Origin: Hallerella succinigenes
GTDB taxonomy: Bacteria; Fibrobacterota; Fibrobacteria; Fibrobacterales; Fibrobacteraceae
DNA: 64,000 nucleotides
Direction of reading: 5' to 3'
Assembly (NCBI RefSeq): GCF_002797675.1
Contig: NZ_PGEX01000001.1
Span: forward strand, 2,480,001 to 2,544,000
The position numbers and the translations under genes are program-made. Positions 8,054 to 17,681 of this stretch are shown here, piece after piece (the first letter of the stretch is position 1; the number at the start of each line of letters is the position of its first letter). The notes under the pieces are model-generated. The model had not been told where the DNA came from. It saw only the letters and a list, made by a program, of their open reading frames with translations, and did not search any database.

Positions 8054-10627
8054 TTATCCAAAGAGATCCGGGGACTCGGAATCCGAATGGACGCTGCTTT
8101 CTTCTTCATGGGCGGCGCCCTTGATTCGGGTGAATCTCTTGACCTTCTTGGCTGTGAACTTACTGCCCAAAGCCTTGTATGTCTTGATTTCGGCGAGTTC
8201 CGTCAGATCGAGTTCTTCCTGTTCCACCTTGTGACCGGACTGATAATCCATTGTCACGCGGGCGTCTTCCGTTGAGAAGAATTCAATCATCTTGGTATCC
8301 GGATGATCGGAAAGGATGTTGAATTCGGTCGTCGTCGGGCAGGTTTCGAGCGTAAAGCGCTTGACCATGTAATTGAAGTTTTCGCCTTCAAAGTACAAAA
8401 CGGTGAAGACGCGCTTCGGATCGTACTTGCCAAGATAGAGAATATCCGTGCCGACAAGAATCGGATCCTTCATTTCGTGGAGCTTTGCCATACCGTTGTT
8501 GCGGATGGAAATCAGCTTTTCTTCGTCTTCGAAGGCTCCGATGCGGTCGCCCTTCTTTTGGGTACTGACGATGCCGGAAATGGCGTCGAAGTAGAAGATC
8601 TTGGCGCCGAGCGTGCTTTCGCCGTCGCTTACCTTTTTAATCGAACGGACCGGGTACTTGGTCACAATGTTACCGACTGCGTTACGGCCCTTGATTTCGA
8701 CTTCGGAGAAGTCCACTTCGAAGTTGAGCTTGACGCGTGGACGTGGCTTGAGAACGACCTTGACCGTTCCCGCTTCGCCGTTGGCATTCGAAGAAATGTA
8801 AAGAATCTTTGTGCCCGGCTTGCCCTTGCCCATCGGGTAATCTTTGTTACGGGTAATGCCGCCGACGTTAAAGCGCTTGATAAGAGCCGGACCGTCTTTA
8901 CCGTCTTGGTAAATGACGTTGTAAATGCGGCGTTCGTCGTCCTTGTTGAATTTTTCGACAAGAACGATGTCTTTGCCGACGAAGTCCTTTGCAGAAACTT
9001 TTACGATTTTGTAGGAACCGTCGTTCTTGAACACGATGATGTCGTCGTATTCGGAAACGTCGAACAGGTATTCTTCCTTTTTAAGATCGGTTCCGATAAA
9101 GCCTTCCTTGCGGTTCACGTAGAACTTTTGGTTGGCCATGGCGACGTGCACTGCATCGACCTTGCCGAATTCCGCGATCTGCGTTTTGCGTTCGCGGCCT
9201 GCTCCGTACTTCTTTTGGATGTTTTTGAAGTGGGCGACGGTATAATCGATGATGTTTTCCAAATTGGCATGGATTTCCGCAATGTGGTCGTCCAAGCTTT
9301 TCAAAAGTTCATCGGCCTTTTTGCGGTTAAAGCGTGCGATTTTCGACATCGGGAGAGCGACGAGCTTTTCGATGTCTTCGGTCGTGACTTCGCGACGGAG
9401 CTTTTTCGTGAACGGCTTTAAGCCTTCATCGATCAGCTGGATCATTTCGTCGTGGTCTTTCGCCTTTTTCATGACTTCGTAGACTTCTTTTTCGATGAAG
9501 ATTTTTTCGAGGCTGGTCGCGTGCCACTTTTCCTGCGAGTGTTTCAGGTCATTTTCGAGTTCCCACTTGAGCAAATGCTTTGTGTGGTCGACGCTCAACT
9601 TTAAAAGTTCAGAGGTCGTGGTAAAGCAAGGCTTTTTGTCGATGATGACGCAGGTACATGGAGAAAGCGACTTTTCGCAGTCCGTGAAGGCGTAAAGCGC
9701 TTCGATCATCTTCTGCGGTTCGGAACCCGGCAAAAGGTGAATCACGATTTCAACGTTTTGAGCGGTGTCGTCGTCCACGCGCTTGATTTTGATTTTGCCC
9801 TTGTCGTTGGCGGCGACAATCGATTCGATGAGGGAGCCGGTCGTTGTGCCGTAAGGAATTTCGCTGATGACGAGGGTCTTTGCGTCTTGGACTTCGATTT
9901 TCGCACGAACTTTGATCTTTCCGCCACGGGCACCGTCGTCATAATGGGAAACGTCGATTGTACCGCCGGTAAAGAAGTCCGGGTACAACGTGAACTTTTT
10001 GCCCTTGAGATAGGCGACGCTTGCTTCGCATAGTTCGTTAAAGTTGTGTGGCAGGATGTAGGTCGAAAGACCGACTGCAATACCGTCCACGCCCTGGGCG
10101 AGGAGCAGTGGGAACTTGGCCGGGAGAGTGACCGGTTCCTTGCGGGTACCGTCGTAGTTTGGAATCCATTCGGTGGTTTCCGGATTAAAAAGGATTTCTT
10201 GCGCAAACTGCGAAAGACGGCCTTCGATATAACGGCCTGCGGCGGCACCGTCGCCTGTTAGCGGGTTTCCCCAGTTTCCTTGCGTATCGATCAGCAAGTC
10301 CTTTTGACCGAGACCGACAAGGGCTGTATAGATGGATGAGTCTCCGTGTGGATGGTAGCGCATTGTCGCGCCGACCACGTTCGCCACCTTGATCAGGTGA
10401 CCGTTGTTCATTTCGGAGAGCGTGTGCAGAATACGGCGTTGCACCGGTTTCAAACCGTCTTCAAAATACGGAACGGCACGGTCGAGAATCACATAGCTCG
10501 CATAGTCGAGGAACCAGCCGTCGTAAAGCTTTTCCAAATGGTTCGCGTTCGAAAGTCCGAGAATCGCGGTATCGCTCTTGACGTCGGCTTCGGGAGCGTT
10601 TGCGTACTTATCTTCGATATCACTCAT
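8054..10627 (-). CDS. parC: DNA topoisomerase IV subunit A (ParC/GyrA family)
   Basis: 857 residues. The breakage-reunion core is intact: RYHPHGDSS at about 90-98 and the catalytic tyrosine at 133 (AAGRYIEGRL). The C-terminal part lacks the GyrA-box and instead has a divergent beta-pinwheel, so ParC of the type found in Bacteroidetes-like groups is preferred over GyrA. Its start overlaps the parE stop by one base (TAATG), giving translational coupling and equal subunit supply. Together the subunits decatenate daughter chromosomes. Confidence 0.9.
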   Translation of the reverse strand: MSDIEDKYANAPEADVKSDTAILGLSNANHLEKLYDGWFLDYASYVILDRAVPYFEDGLKPVQRRILHTLSEMNNGHLIKVANVVGATMRYHPHGDSSIYTALVGLGQKDLLIDTQGNWGNPLTGDGAAAGRYIEGRLSQFAQEILFNPETTEWIPNYDGTRKEPVTLPAKFPLLLAQGVDGIAVGLSTYILPHNFNELCEASVAYLKGKKFTLYPDFFTGGTIDVSHYDDGARGGKIKVRAKIEVQDAKTLVISEIPYGTTTGSLIESIVAANDKGKIKIKRVDDDTAQNVEIVIHLLPGSEPQKMIEALYAFTDCEKSLSPCTCVIIDKKPCFTTTSELLKLSVDHTKHLLKWELENDLKHSQEKWHATSLEKIFIEKEVYEVMKKAKDHDEMIQLIDEGLKPFTKKLRREVTTEDIEKLVALPMSKIARFNRKKADELLKSLDDHIAEIHANLENIIDYTVAHFKNIQKKYGAGRERKTQIAEFGKVDAVHVAMANQKFYVNRKEGFIGTDLKKEEYLFDVSEYDDIIVFKNDGSYKIVKVSAKDFVGKDIVLVEKFNKDDERRIYNVIYQDGKDGPALIKRFNVGGITRNKDYPMGKGKPGTKILYISSNANGEAGTVKVVLKPRPRVKLNFEVDFSEVEIKGRNAVGNIVTKYPVRSIKKVSDGESTLGAKIFYFDAISGIVSTQKKGDRIGAFEDEEKLISIRNNGMAKLHEMKDPILVGTDILYLGKYDPKRVFTVLYFEGENFNYMVKRFTLETCPTTTEFNILSDHPDTKMIEFFSTEDARVTMDYQSGHKVEQEELDLTELAEIKTYKALGSKFTAKKVKRFTRIKGAAHEEESSVHSDSESPDLFG

Positions 10628-12477
10628 TACAGTTCCTCCACCGCGTTAGCGCGTAGGTTTTGCACAATGCGGTTCTGACGTTCCGGTGTGTTCTTGCCCA
10701 TATAGTAGCCGAGCATTTTGCCAAGAGAAGCGTCTGGAGGTGAAACAACGCTTTCGAGGCGCATCGTTTCACCGATGAACTGGCGGAATTCATCCGGGTT
10801 GATTTCACCAAGACCTTTGAATCGGCTGATTTCCAAATCCTTGCCGGCGAGAACTTGGGCGGCTTCGTCACGTTCCGTTTCGTCGTAGCAGTAAAGAACT
10901 TTGTTCTTCTTGGAATTGCGAACGCGGAAAAGCGGGGTCTGCAAAATGTAAAGGTGGCGCTGCTCCACGAGTTCCGGGAAGAACTGCAGGAAGAACGTCA
11001 TCAAAAGGAGTCGAATATGCATGCCGTCGACATCGGCATCGGTCGCGATAATGACCTTATCGTAACGGAGAGAATCCAAACCGTTCTCGATGTCGAGCGC
11101 GTGCTGCAACAAATTGAATTCTTCGTTTTCGTAAACGACTTTTTTGGTAAGGCCGAAGCTGTTGAGCGGCTTACCGCGAAGGCTAAAGACAGCCTGGTTT
11201 TGCACGTTGCGCGCCTTGGTCAGTGTACCCGATGCAGAGTCACCTTCGGTCAGGAAGATCATGGTTTCCTTGTGAACCGGATTCTTGGCATCTGTTAAAT
11301 GCACCTTGCAGTCGCGAAGCTTTTTGTTGTTCAGGTTCGCCTTGCGGGCGCGTTCGTTGGCGAGTTTACGGATGCCTGCGATATCCTTGCGTTCGCGTTC
11401 GCTTTGCTGGATGCGGGTAAGGAGAGCCTTTTCCGCTTCCGGATACTTGTGCAGGTAATTGTCCACTTCGGTCGAAACGAAGTCGACAATCCAGGTGCGG
11501 AGAGATGGACCGCCCGGAGCCGTCGTGGTGCTGCCGAGCTTTGTTTTGGTCTGGGATTCAAAAACCGGTTCCTGGATGCGGACGGCGATAGCAGCGATGA
11601 TGCAGTTGCGGATATCCGACGGATCGAGGTCCTTTTTAAAGTGGTCGCGGACGCCTTTCACAAAGCCTTCGCGGAAAGCCTGCTGGTGGGTACCGCCCTG
11701 GGTAGTGTGCTGACCGTTCACAAAGCTGAAGTAGTGTTCGCCGTACTGGTTGCCGTGCGTGAAGGCGATTTCGATATCTTTCGTCTTTAGGTGGGCAATC
11801 GGATAGCGGAGGGTGTCGTCGACACGGCCCTTGAGCAAATCGAGAAGGCCATCTTCGCTCGTGTAAACCTTGCCGTTCATCACCAGGGTAAGGCCTGTGT
11901 TCAGATAGGCGTAGTTCCAGATCTTTTCTTCCATGTAAGCTGGAAGATAACGGTAATTCTTGTTGAAAATCGTCGCATCCGGCGTAAAGATGATCTCTGT
12001 ACCGGTCTTTTCGTCCGATTTGCATTCCCCGTATTCTTTGATGAGGACGCCCTTGCTGAATTCCGCCTTTTTGCACTTGCCGTCACGGAAACTCTGGACG
12101 ATAAACTTGTCGGAAAGGGCGTTCACAGCCTTGGTACCGACGCCGTTTAAACCGACAGACTTCTGGAACGCTTCGGAATCGTATTTGCCACCGGTATTCA
12201 TCTTGGAAACGCAGTCCACGACTTTACCGAGAGGAATTCCTCGCCCATAGTCACGGACGCGGACTTCACGGTCTTCAATCGTAATTTCAATTTTTTTGCC
12301 GGCGCCCATCACGAATTCATCGATTGAGTTATCGATGATTTCCTTTGCGAGCACATAAATACCGTCGTCAGGGCTCTGGCCGTCCCCGAGTTTGCCGATG
12401 TACATACCCGGACGCATCCGAATATGTTCATGCCATTCCAACGATTTAATATTGTCTTCTGTATATCTTACTGCCAT
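10627..12477 (-). CDS. parE: DNA topoisomerase IV subunit B (ParE/GyrB family)
   Basis: 616 residues. GHKL ATPase residues: Asn50 in [17 protein letters not shown] at 77-83, [13 protein letters not shown] at 109-121. The TOPRIM domain carries EGDSASG (411-417) and, around 490, the DADVDG metal site. The length and the [11 protein letters not shown] segment fit ParE better than GyrB. Minus-strand leader gene of a four-gene unit (parE, parC, queF, queC); about 200 bp separate it from the island that starts near 12.67 kb. Confidence 0.9.
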   Translation of the reverse strand: MAVRYTEDNIKSLEWHEHIRMRPGMYIGKLGDGQSPDDGIYVLAKEIIDNSIDEFVMGAGKKIEITIEDREVRVRDYGRGIPLGKVVDCVSKMNTGGKYDSEAFQKSVGLNGVGTKAVNALSDKFIVQSFRDGKCKKAEFSKGVLIKEYGECKSDEKTGTEIIFTPDATIFNKNYRYLPAYMEEKIWNYAYLNTGLTLVMNGKVYTSEDGLLDLLKGRVDDTLRYPIAHLKTKDIEIAFTHGNQYGEHYFSFVNGQHTTQGGTHQQAFREGFVKGVRDHFKKDLDPSDIRNCIIAAIAVRIQEPVFESQTKTKLGSTTTAPGGPSLRTWIVDFVSTEVDNYLHKYPEAEKALLTRIQQSERERKDIAGIRKLANERARKANLNNKKLRDCKVHLTDAKNPVHKETMIFLTEGDSASGTLTKARNVQNQAVFSLRGKPLNSFGLTKKVVYENEEFNLLQHALDIENGLDSLRYDKVIIATDADVDGMHIRLLLMTFFLQFFPELVEQRHLYILQTPLFRVRNSKKNKVLYCYDETERDEAAQVLAGKDLEISRFKGLGEINPDEFRQFIGETMRLESVVSPPDASLGKMLGYYMGKNTPERQNRIVQNLRANAVEEL

Positions 12478-12675
12478 AAATTTTTGAACCTAAATCGTCT
12501 AATTGAATTCAAAGCGTGCAAAAATGAGTAAAATTCGGGAACGAACTTGCGGGTTCGGTCCAAAATACAGACCAAATATAATAAAAATTCAAAATAGTGC
12601 ACTCGTGTGCAGTGAAAATTTGATTCTATAAATGAGTTCTATGCATGTTGTTGAATAACTACTACTTAATCGTAA

Positions 12676-13029
12676 ATGCATATGAATTACGCCTTCGGTG
12701 GTGGATTCTTCACGATTCTAAAAAGATTTAGGACGGATGTGGACTCGAAAGCCGGTACCGCCCTCAAGTCCACCAGCGGCTGGGGAAGCCTCAAAGGCGT
12801 GAGCGGCAACGGCACGGATGCTTTCGGTTTCTCGGCGTTGCCTGCCGGCTACAGGAGATACAATGGGGATTTCAAATACGAGGGCGACTACGCGTTCTTC
12901 TGGAGTTCTACGGAGGACAAGTCCCTAAACGCGTACTGCATGTACTTGGGCTACGACGTCGACTTCGCGAGCCTGGACGGCACCGGCGATAATTACACCG
13001 GGTTCTCTGTCCGTTGCCTCAAGGACTAG
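12676..13029 (+). pseudogene. FISUMP domain remnant (C-terminal half only)
   Basis: The 117-codon frame reads as the last third of a FISUMP protein: AGTALKSTSGW, then DAFGFSALPAGYR, then FFWSST and the terminal GFSVRCLKD. No signal peptide, Ser-rich linker or N-terminal half is present, so this is a decayed or recombined fragment. The preserved reading frame and classic motifs mean the break is recent. It marks the left edge of the accessory island next to parE. Confidence 0.7.
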
Positions 13030-13053
13030 GTTGCCAACCGCCAACGGCGGGTA

Positions 13054-13242
13054 AGTGGCCGTCGCAGGTTGGGCAAGTCCACCTTGTTGAAACCCGGTAC
13101 GAGGGCTTTGATTCAGTCACCTACCCCGACTGGGAGTCGCTTTTTAGGGCTTTCAACTACAGGTGCGCGAAGGGCTCTACGCTCTGCCTGGACGAGTTCC
13201 CGTATCTTGTGAAATCCTGCGAGATGTTGCCCTCTACGAAAA
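13054..13242 (+). pseudogene. Fragment of a DUF234-type ATPase gene with internal deletions
   Basis: This stretch is near-identical to parts of the ATPase gene at 33106-34470: its Walker A segment (33190-33224) is joined directly to 33313-33459, dropping about 88 bp, and then to about 20 bp matching 33552-33571, dropping about 92 bp more. No full reading frame survives. It shows that a second copy of that ATPase existed here or was copied in pieces. Confidence 0.75.
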
Positions 13243-13440
13243 ATCGCCATTGTATGGGTGAAATGGTTGACGGTTCAGAAAAACAATCGGATAACGATAA
13301 AATAGAACGCTACTGTTATGACAACGATACGACGAATTGCGACCGATACGGGGGGGCTTTATCAATGGGCTGAAATGATGGGCTTCAATGATAGTTGTAA
13401 TACCAAAAGTTGCGCTCATTTGATTGATGAAAATTTCTAC
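13243..13440 (+). pseudogene. FISUMP domain fragment fused to the ATPase remnant
   Basis: Immediately after the ATPase fragment the sequence switches to the middle of a FISUMP domain: GEMVDG, KIERYCYDNDTTNCD, then a one-base shift in a run of G (near 13351) and YQWAEMMGF. It then runs into a segment resembling the leader and start of the FISUMP gene at 22150 (acaggagataatggtatga, near 13438-13456) before breaking off. It is a chimera of at least two FISUMP copies. Confidence 0.7.
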
Positions 13441-13529
13441 AGGAGATAATGGTATGAAGTGTGTCAAGGGTCTTGGTTTCCACATTGCTTCTGCCTGTTG
13501 ATTCTGGGTAAAAAAATTATATTGACGGT

Positions 13530-13907
13530 ATGGCGCAGCCTTTGTCGAAAATCAGCATCCTGAAACCCCTTTGCTGGGATTCAAGCGTGAGTGCCGAGAC
13601 GCTCCTTCCCTTGGTGGACGGGACGGTGTCTTCGGTTGGGGGCTTCTCCCGTGAAGCCCTGTTCCTGCGTTCGCTGGAGCGGGTGCCGTGGCACAACCTG
13701 GTAGTGCTGTGGGGCGGGGCGGAAAACTGTGCAAAACTTTATACGGAAAAGGTCCGAAGGGGGCTTCGCAATGGCGACTTCAGGCAAAAATACGATTTCG
13801 CTTTCGGAATTCTACGAGGAGAACCTGTACAGGCTCCAAGATGGGGTTCTGAATATTGTGAAAAACTGCGGCACACCTTTGTATCTGACCGGTGGAACCG
13901 CGCTTAG
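13530..13907 (+). CDS. Small protein upstream of the AbiEii toxin (possible DUF6922-like partner)
   Basis: 125 codons. The N-terminal part (ILKPLCWDSSVSAETLLPLVDG, a WHNLVVLWG motif, then a basic RRGLRNGDF helix) resembles the short DUF6922-type partners that precede AbiEii nucleotidyltransferases; I am not certain of this. The last ~45 codons overlap the toxin gene in another frame, so the true C-terminus may have been lost to a shift. No AbiEi-like winged helix is visible. Confidence 0.45.
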   Translation: MAQPLSKISILKPLCWDSSVSAETLLPLVDGTVSSVGGFSREALFLRSLERVPWHNLVVLWGGAENCAKLYTEKVRRGLRNGDFRQKYDFAFGILRGEPVQAPRWGSEYCEKLRHTFVSDRWNRA

Positions 13908-14499
13908 CAGGGCGTATTACCGCCACCGCTATTCAGACGACCTGGATTTCTTTGTCAACAACGACAATTCCTTCAATCAGTATGTCGACGCCGTTCTAGA
14001 TGGTCTTCGAAAGGCCGGCTATGACTGGAGTGTCGAAACGGGATTTGTCAAGTCTCCCGATTTCAGGACCCTTGTCTTAAGACATCCCGATTTCCAGATG
14101 GGGCTGAAACTCGATTTCGTAAACGATGTCGCCGCGCACTATGGCGAGATAACCGAAACGGACCTGTTCTACAGGACGGATTCTGTCAGGAATATTCTTT
14201 CGAATAAGGTGACCGCGATTTTCAGGATGTCGGCAAAGGACATTGTGGATATCCATCGGATATGCCTGAACGAAAAATTCGAATGGCGGGAAGTCTTTGA
14301 AGAAGTCAGGGAAAAGGAACTGGGCGTAGAACCATTAGATGTTTCCCAGGTCATGCAGGGAATAACGCAGGCTGCGTTTGAGAGTATCAAGTGGAAATGC
14401 GGATTGCCCTTTGCCGAGTTCAAGCGGGACATCGATATGATTACCGCCGACATGCTTTGCCTGAAGGACAACGGCTTGAACGACAGGAGTATGAAATGA
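13771..14499 (+). CDS. AbiEii/AbiGii-family nucleotidyltransferase toxin
   Basis: 242 residues from ATG 13771 (good AAGGGGG ribosome site seven bases upstream). The nucleotidyltransferase core is plain: LTGGTALSRAYY at 39-50 and RYSDDLDFF at 53-61, giving the GG...DxD active site. Family members (AbiEii, MenT) transfer nucleotides to tRNA or other targets and act as type IV toxins or in phage abortive infection. It overlaps the upstream partner ORF by 137 bp, and its stop overlaps the next FISUMP start (ATGA), so toxin and lipoprotein are translationally coupled, which is unusual. Confidence 0.85.
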   Translation: MATSGKNTISLSEFYEENLYRLQDGVLNIVKNCGTPLYLTGGTALSRAYYRHRYSDDLDFFVNNDNSFNQYVDAVLDGLRKAGYDWSVETGFVKSPDFRTLVLRHPDFQMGLKLDFVNDVAAHYGEITETDLFYRTDSVRNILSNKVTAIFRMSAKDIVDIHRICLNEKFEWREVFEEVREKELGVEPLDVSQVMQGITQAAFESIKWKCGLPFAEFKRDIDMITADMLCLKDNGLNDRSMK

Positions 14500-15536
14500 A
14501 AACGATAAAGAAGATTGGCTTGGTGAGTGCGGTTGTGCTTGCAATGCTTGCGTTCTCGGCTTGCGACGATGACAGCTCTAGTCCTGTAAAGCCTGAACCG
14601 GAAGTTTCTAGCGAAGCGGACGATGTCGAATCATCTTCGAGCGTCGAAGGCAAAAGCGAAGAAAAGGGATCCAGTGCGAAGGATGCTGAGTCCTCATCCA
14701 GTGCGAAGTCCGGTAGCAACTCTGCGAAGTCTTCTTCATCGAGCGTGAAATCAAGCAGTTCTTTTACCTCGTCATCCTCGACGAAACCAGAGAATCCAGC
14801 GTCCTCCTCCAGCGCAAAGTCCAGCAGTTCCTCGATACCCGTGTCTAGTAGCGAATATATTCCCTATAATCATGCAGGGCCTCTTTTGGCAGATAGTTTG
14901 AATAGCAACGCTTATCAGAAGTTTTCTGATTCGCGTAATGGACGTAGTTACTACTATTTGACGATTAACGGCAAGGATGGCGCATCTGTTACGGTGATGG
15001 CCGAAAATTTGAATATAGGTGAAATGGTAAATGGTGATAAGGACCAGACCAACGACACCAAGATTGAACGCTATTGCTACGATAATGATACCACCAAGTG
15101 CGATAAGTATGGAGGCCTTTACCAGTGGGCGGAGATGATGAACCTTCCGTTCGAATGCAATAGTAAGAGCTGTGCCGACTCCATTAAGCCGAATCATCAG
15201 GGAATTTGCCCCGACGGCTGGCGTCTGCTCACTTACGACGACCTCGTTGTCATTCTCAAAGCTGATGGAAATGAACATGGAATAGAAGGGGCTCGTGCCC
15301 AGGGCTTCGGCGGTTACAACACCACTGGGTATAGCCTTGTGGGTGCGGGGTATAACTGGAATTATGGATTTAAGAATATAGGAGAAGCGGTGTATTGGTT
15401 CTATCCAGAAGAAGATGCAGATTCTCCAGCAACAAAGGCTTCGGACTCCTTTACGGGGCAGTCCTTAAATAGTTTTGCGAAATATTCAACGAAAAAGATA
15501 CATGGTTTTTCCGTCCGTTGTGTTAAGTCAAAATAA
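14496..15536 (+). CDS. FISUMP-domain lipoprotein 1 with Ser-rich linker
   Basis: 346 residues from ATG 14496 (AGGAG upstream). Lipobox LAFSAC near residue 23, then about 100 residues of Ser-rich linker (SSSS blocks separated by K/E/P), then a FISUMP domain beginning near YIPYNHAGP. Key motifs: MAENLNIGEMV, IERYCYDNDTTKCDKYGG, YQWAEMM, GICPDGWRLLTYDD, and the ending FSVRCVK. The domain is a paralogous surface family abundant in Fibrobacter and its function is unknown. Followed 22 bp later by a LEPR-XLL micro-ORF. Confidence 0.9.
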   Translation: MKTIKKIGLVSAVVLAMLAFSACDDDSSSPVKPEPEVSSEADDVESSSSVEGKSEEKGSSAKDAESSSSAKSGSNSAKSSSSSVKSSSSFTSSSSTKPENPASSSSAKSSSSSIPVSSSEYIPYNHAGPLLADSLNSNAYQKFSDSRNGRSYYYLTINGKDGASVTVMAENLNIGEMVNGDKDQTNDTKIERYCYDNDTTKCDKYGGLYQWAEMMNLPFECNSKSCADSIKPNHQGICPDGWRLLTYDDLVVILKADGNEHGIEGARAQGFGGYNTTGYSLVGAGYNWNYGFKNIGEAVYWFYPEEDADSPATKASDSFTGQSLNSFAKYSTKKIHGFSVRCVKSK

Positions 15537-15558
15537 AATTTATAAGTAAGATTACAAA

Positions 15559-15660
15559 ATGAACATGAAAAAAATAAAGAAATCTGTCAAGCAGTCCACC
15601 AAGAACAACTACCGTATTGAGGCTCTTGAACCTCGCCTGATGATGGATGCAGTCGAATAA
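15559..15660 (+). CDS. LEPR-XLL micro-ORF (33 residues)
   Basis: Begins at ATG 15559: a Lys/Asn-rich head, then IEALEPRLMMDA and stop. This is the LEPR-XLL motif (with MM for LL) that in other bacteria sits at the N-terminus of very long secreted repeat proteins. Here the protein ends three residues after the motif, so it is either a head-only peptide or the stump of a lost large gene. Its stop is the left boundary of a dispersed repeat. Confidence 0.65.
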   Translation: MNMKKIKKSVKQSTKNNYRIEALEPRLMMDAVE

Positions 15661-15743
15661 TCATTCCACACCCCACACTACACACTTCACATTGCGTCTG
15701 CGTAGGGGCCGGGGAGCGCCCAAGGAAGGGCCAAACTTGTTGG
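15661..15743. repeat. Dispersed island repeat, copy A (short form)
   Basis: C/A-rich 'ccacaccccacactacacac' run, then the 'ggggccggggagcgcccaagg' right end, leading straight into the 3' end of the PDDEXK-type ATPase gene. The central hairpin block of the full-length copies (for example 32892-33034) is missing. The same right end with the same flanking gene recurs at 28632-28655. Confidence 0.7.
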
Positions 15744-17327
15744 TTACCCTTCCACAACCTTCCATTCGCCGATGGTGCGCTTCTCCTGGTCGAACGTAAC
15801 ACCAATCTTGAATAACTTTTTCGGCGAGCCGTCCTTGGCCATCGTGACGGAATATGGAATCAGGTAGCCCTTGTCGTCGATTTGTTTTAACGCATCATCC
15901 ACAGTCGCGGAAGAGTCAAGCTTGAACTCGAAAACGTAAACAGCATCGGCAGTTTCCACGACGGCATCGGCGCGGCCCGCGGCACTGCATTCCTCGGTAC
16001 GCACGACGTATGGCGTACACAGCTTGAAAATCAGGAACAGCACCGTCTTGTAGTGGTTTTCGTCCTTGCGTTCCGCATTGTACGGGATGCCGCTCATGAA
16101 CACGCGGATGTGAGTCATCGCGTCATCAATTTTACCTTTCCGCAGCGCCTTCGTGAAACGGAGCATGAACATGTCGTTGTCAACAACGTCGTCCATCGCG
16201 TAATAAGGCATCAGCGCCTTCAGAAAGCCGAGACGCACTTCTTCGTTCGGGAAGCCAATCGTGTAAGCGAAACCATCAAAATTCTTGATTGTCAAGTACC
16301 CGCTCTGGTAAAGCATCGGGATGGGGTTCTTGGCAGTCTCCGTCGGGGCGTCGAACATGTCAAGAGTCGCCTCGAAACCGGTATCGAAAGGCGTCGGGTC
16401 CACCTTGTACTTGCGCATGAGCCTGGTCAGAATCGTCGGCGTTCCCGTGGAAAACCAGTAGTTGGCAAGTTCTCCATCACTTAGCGAATTGATAAGGCTG
16501 AACGGATTGAACACGTCCGGCGAATTCTTGCTGAAGTGGTAGCCGTCATACTGGCGCGTTAGCGCCTCGCAGGCACCGTCGTAAGTCATGCCGTTCTTGT
16601 CGGCGAGGGCCTGGATCTCGGGCTGCATCTGGGTCAGCACTTCTTCCTTCGTGATACCGCAGATGGCCGCATAGTCATCGTTCATCGTGATGACCTTCAA
16701 ATTGTTGAGCTCGCTGAAAATCGAGAGCTGGCTGAACTTGCTGATGCCCGTGAGGAACACGAAGCGGAGGATGCCGCCCAAATCCTTGAGCGGGCTGAAA
16801 AGCTTGCGCATCTCGTTCTTGAGCGTGAGCTGGAGTTCCGGATTTTCCATGGAATCCAGCAGCGGGGCGTCGTATTCATCGACAAGCACCACAGGGGGAG
16901 TATTCGTAGCATTGTAGGCCGCCTGGAGAATATTGCCGAATCGGACACCCCATTCAAACTTCGCCATATTCTTGATGCCCAGCAGTTCTTCGAATGCGGC
17001 CATCATATTGTCGAGGGAAATTTGCAGGGATTCCAATGTATCAAACTTGTTCCCCGCGAAACTCAGCTTGAACACCGGGTACTTTTTCCACTCGGTCTCG
17101 AGTGTCTCCATCGCGAGGCCAGTGAACAAGTCCTTGCGGCCTTCAAAATAGTATTGCAGCGTGCTGACCAGCAGCGATTTCCCGAAACGGCGCGGACGGG
17201 ACAAAAAGAAATACCTGTCCGCTTTGACCAATTTATAGATCAAGTCGGTTTTGTCAACGTAATACTTGTCGTCTTCGCGAATCACCGCGAAATCCTGCAC
17301 GCCGATGGGGAATCTTTTTAACGCCAT
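15744..17327 (-). CDS. AAA-ATPase_like / PDDEXK_9 nuclease-family protein, copy 1
   Basis: About 527 residues from ATG 17327, matching the family start (LPIGIQDF-like). Walker A-like SRPRRFGKS at 43-51, a DEYDAPL Walker B-type motif near 160, and a C-terminal PD-(D/E)XK domain with GRADAVV...VYVFEFKLD (the E-x-K pair). Such AAA-ATPase_like (PF09820) plus PDDEXK_9 (PF08011) proteins are common accessory genes in Bacteroidetes and Fibrobacter; no activity is established. A paralog at 28667-30253 is identical over long blocks but differs sharply in others. Divergently placed from a LEPR-like ORF at 17433. Confidence 0.88.
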   Translation of the reverse strand: MALKRFPIGVQDFAVIREDDKYYVDKTDLIYKLVKADRYFFLSRPRRFGKSLLVSTLQYYFEGRKDLFTGLAMETLETEWKKYPVFKLSFAGNKFDTLESLQISLDNMMAAFEELLGIKNMAKFEWGVRFGNILQAAYNATNTPPVVLVDEYDAPLLDSMENPELQLTLKNEMRKLFSPLKDLGGILRFVFLTGISKFSQLSIFSELNNLKVITMNDDYAAICGITKEEVLTQMQPEIQALADKNGMTYDGACEALTRQYDGYHFSKNSPDVFNPFSLINSLSDGELANYWFSTGTPTILTRLMRKYKVDPTPFDTGFEATLDMFDAPTETAKNPIPMLYQSGYLTIKNFDGFAYTIGFPNEEVRLGFLKALMPYYAMDDVVDNDMFMLRFTKALRKGKIDDAMTHIRVFMSGIPYNAERKDENHYKTVLFLIFKLCTPYVVRTEECSAAGRADAVVETADAVYVFEFKLDSSATVDDALKQIDDKGYLIPYSVTMAKDGSPKKLFKIGVTFDQEKRTIGEWKVVEG

Positions 17328-17432
17328 GGCAACAATATACATTTTTTCGGCAGGGCGGGCATTACTCCCCGATGGGGGTGCCGTAGGCAGGCTGGGATTG
17401 TGCTATATTTCGGGGATAGCGAGGTACCGCCG

Positions 17433-17681
17433 GTGAGTTTCTTGTTCTTGATTCGCAGTTTTGCCTGCGCCCTGATGATGGATGGCGCAGCGGGCTACAT
17501 CGTGTTGCCGGACGGCATTGAACAACCCGAAGCCGTTGTTGAGGCCCCGGCGGTGATTGGTGTGTGGGTGGCAAGGGCAACACAAAAGTTTAATAACAGG
17601 AGAATGGATAATGAAAACGATAAAGAAACTCGGCTTGGTGAGCGCTGTTGCTTTTGCAATGCTTGCGTTCTCGGCATGTGA
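17433..17681 (+). pseudogene. Degenerate LEPR-XLL-like ORF, truncated copy
   Basis: From GTG 17433 (AGCGAGG upstream), the frame has a hydrophobic start and a CALMMDGA segment that resembles a decayed LEPR-x-MMDGA. It is nearly identical to the first ~40 codons of the 137-residue ORF at 30355, then a deletion of about 230 bp removes the rest, joins near 17556 and puts the reading frame out of phase, so the frame runs into the next gene. Best read as a broken copy. Confidence 0.55.

Noticed and set aside
8303-9421. 372-codon plus-strand frame opposite parC
   Set aside because: Low-complexity Phe/Val/Asp composition that mirrors parC codons.
12478-12675. Regulatory RNA or tRNA in the gap next to parE
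   Set aside because: Only a short TGCAC/GTGCA inverted repeat is visible; no cloverleaf or riboswitch-like conserved core was recognised.
13014-13373. 119-codon plus-strand frame
   Set aside because: It joins the remnant ATPase and FISUMP pieces in wrong frames and is not a real protein.
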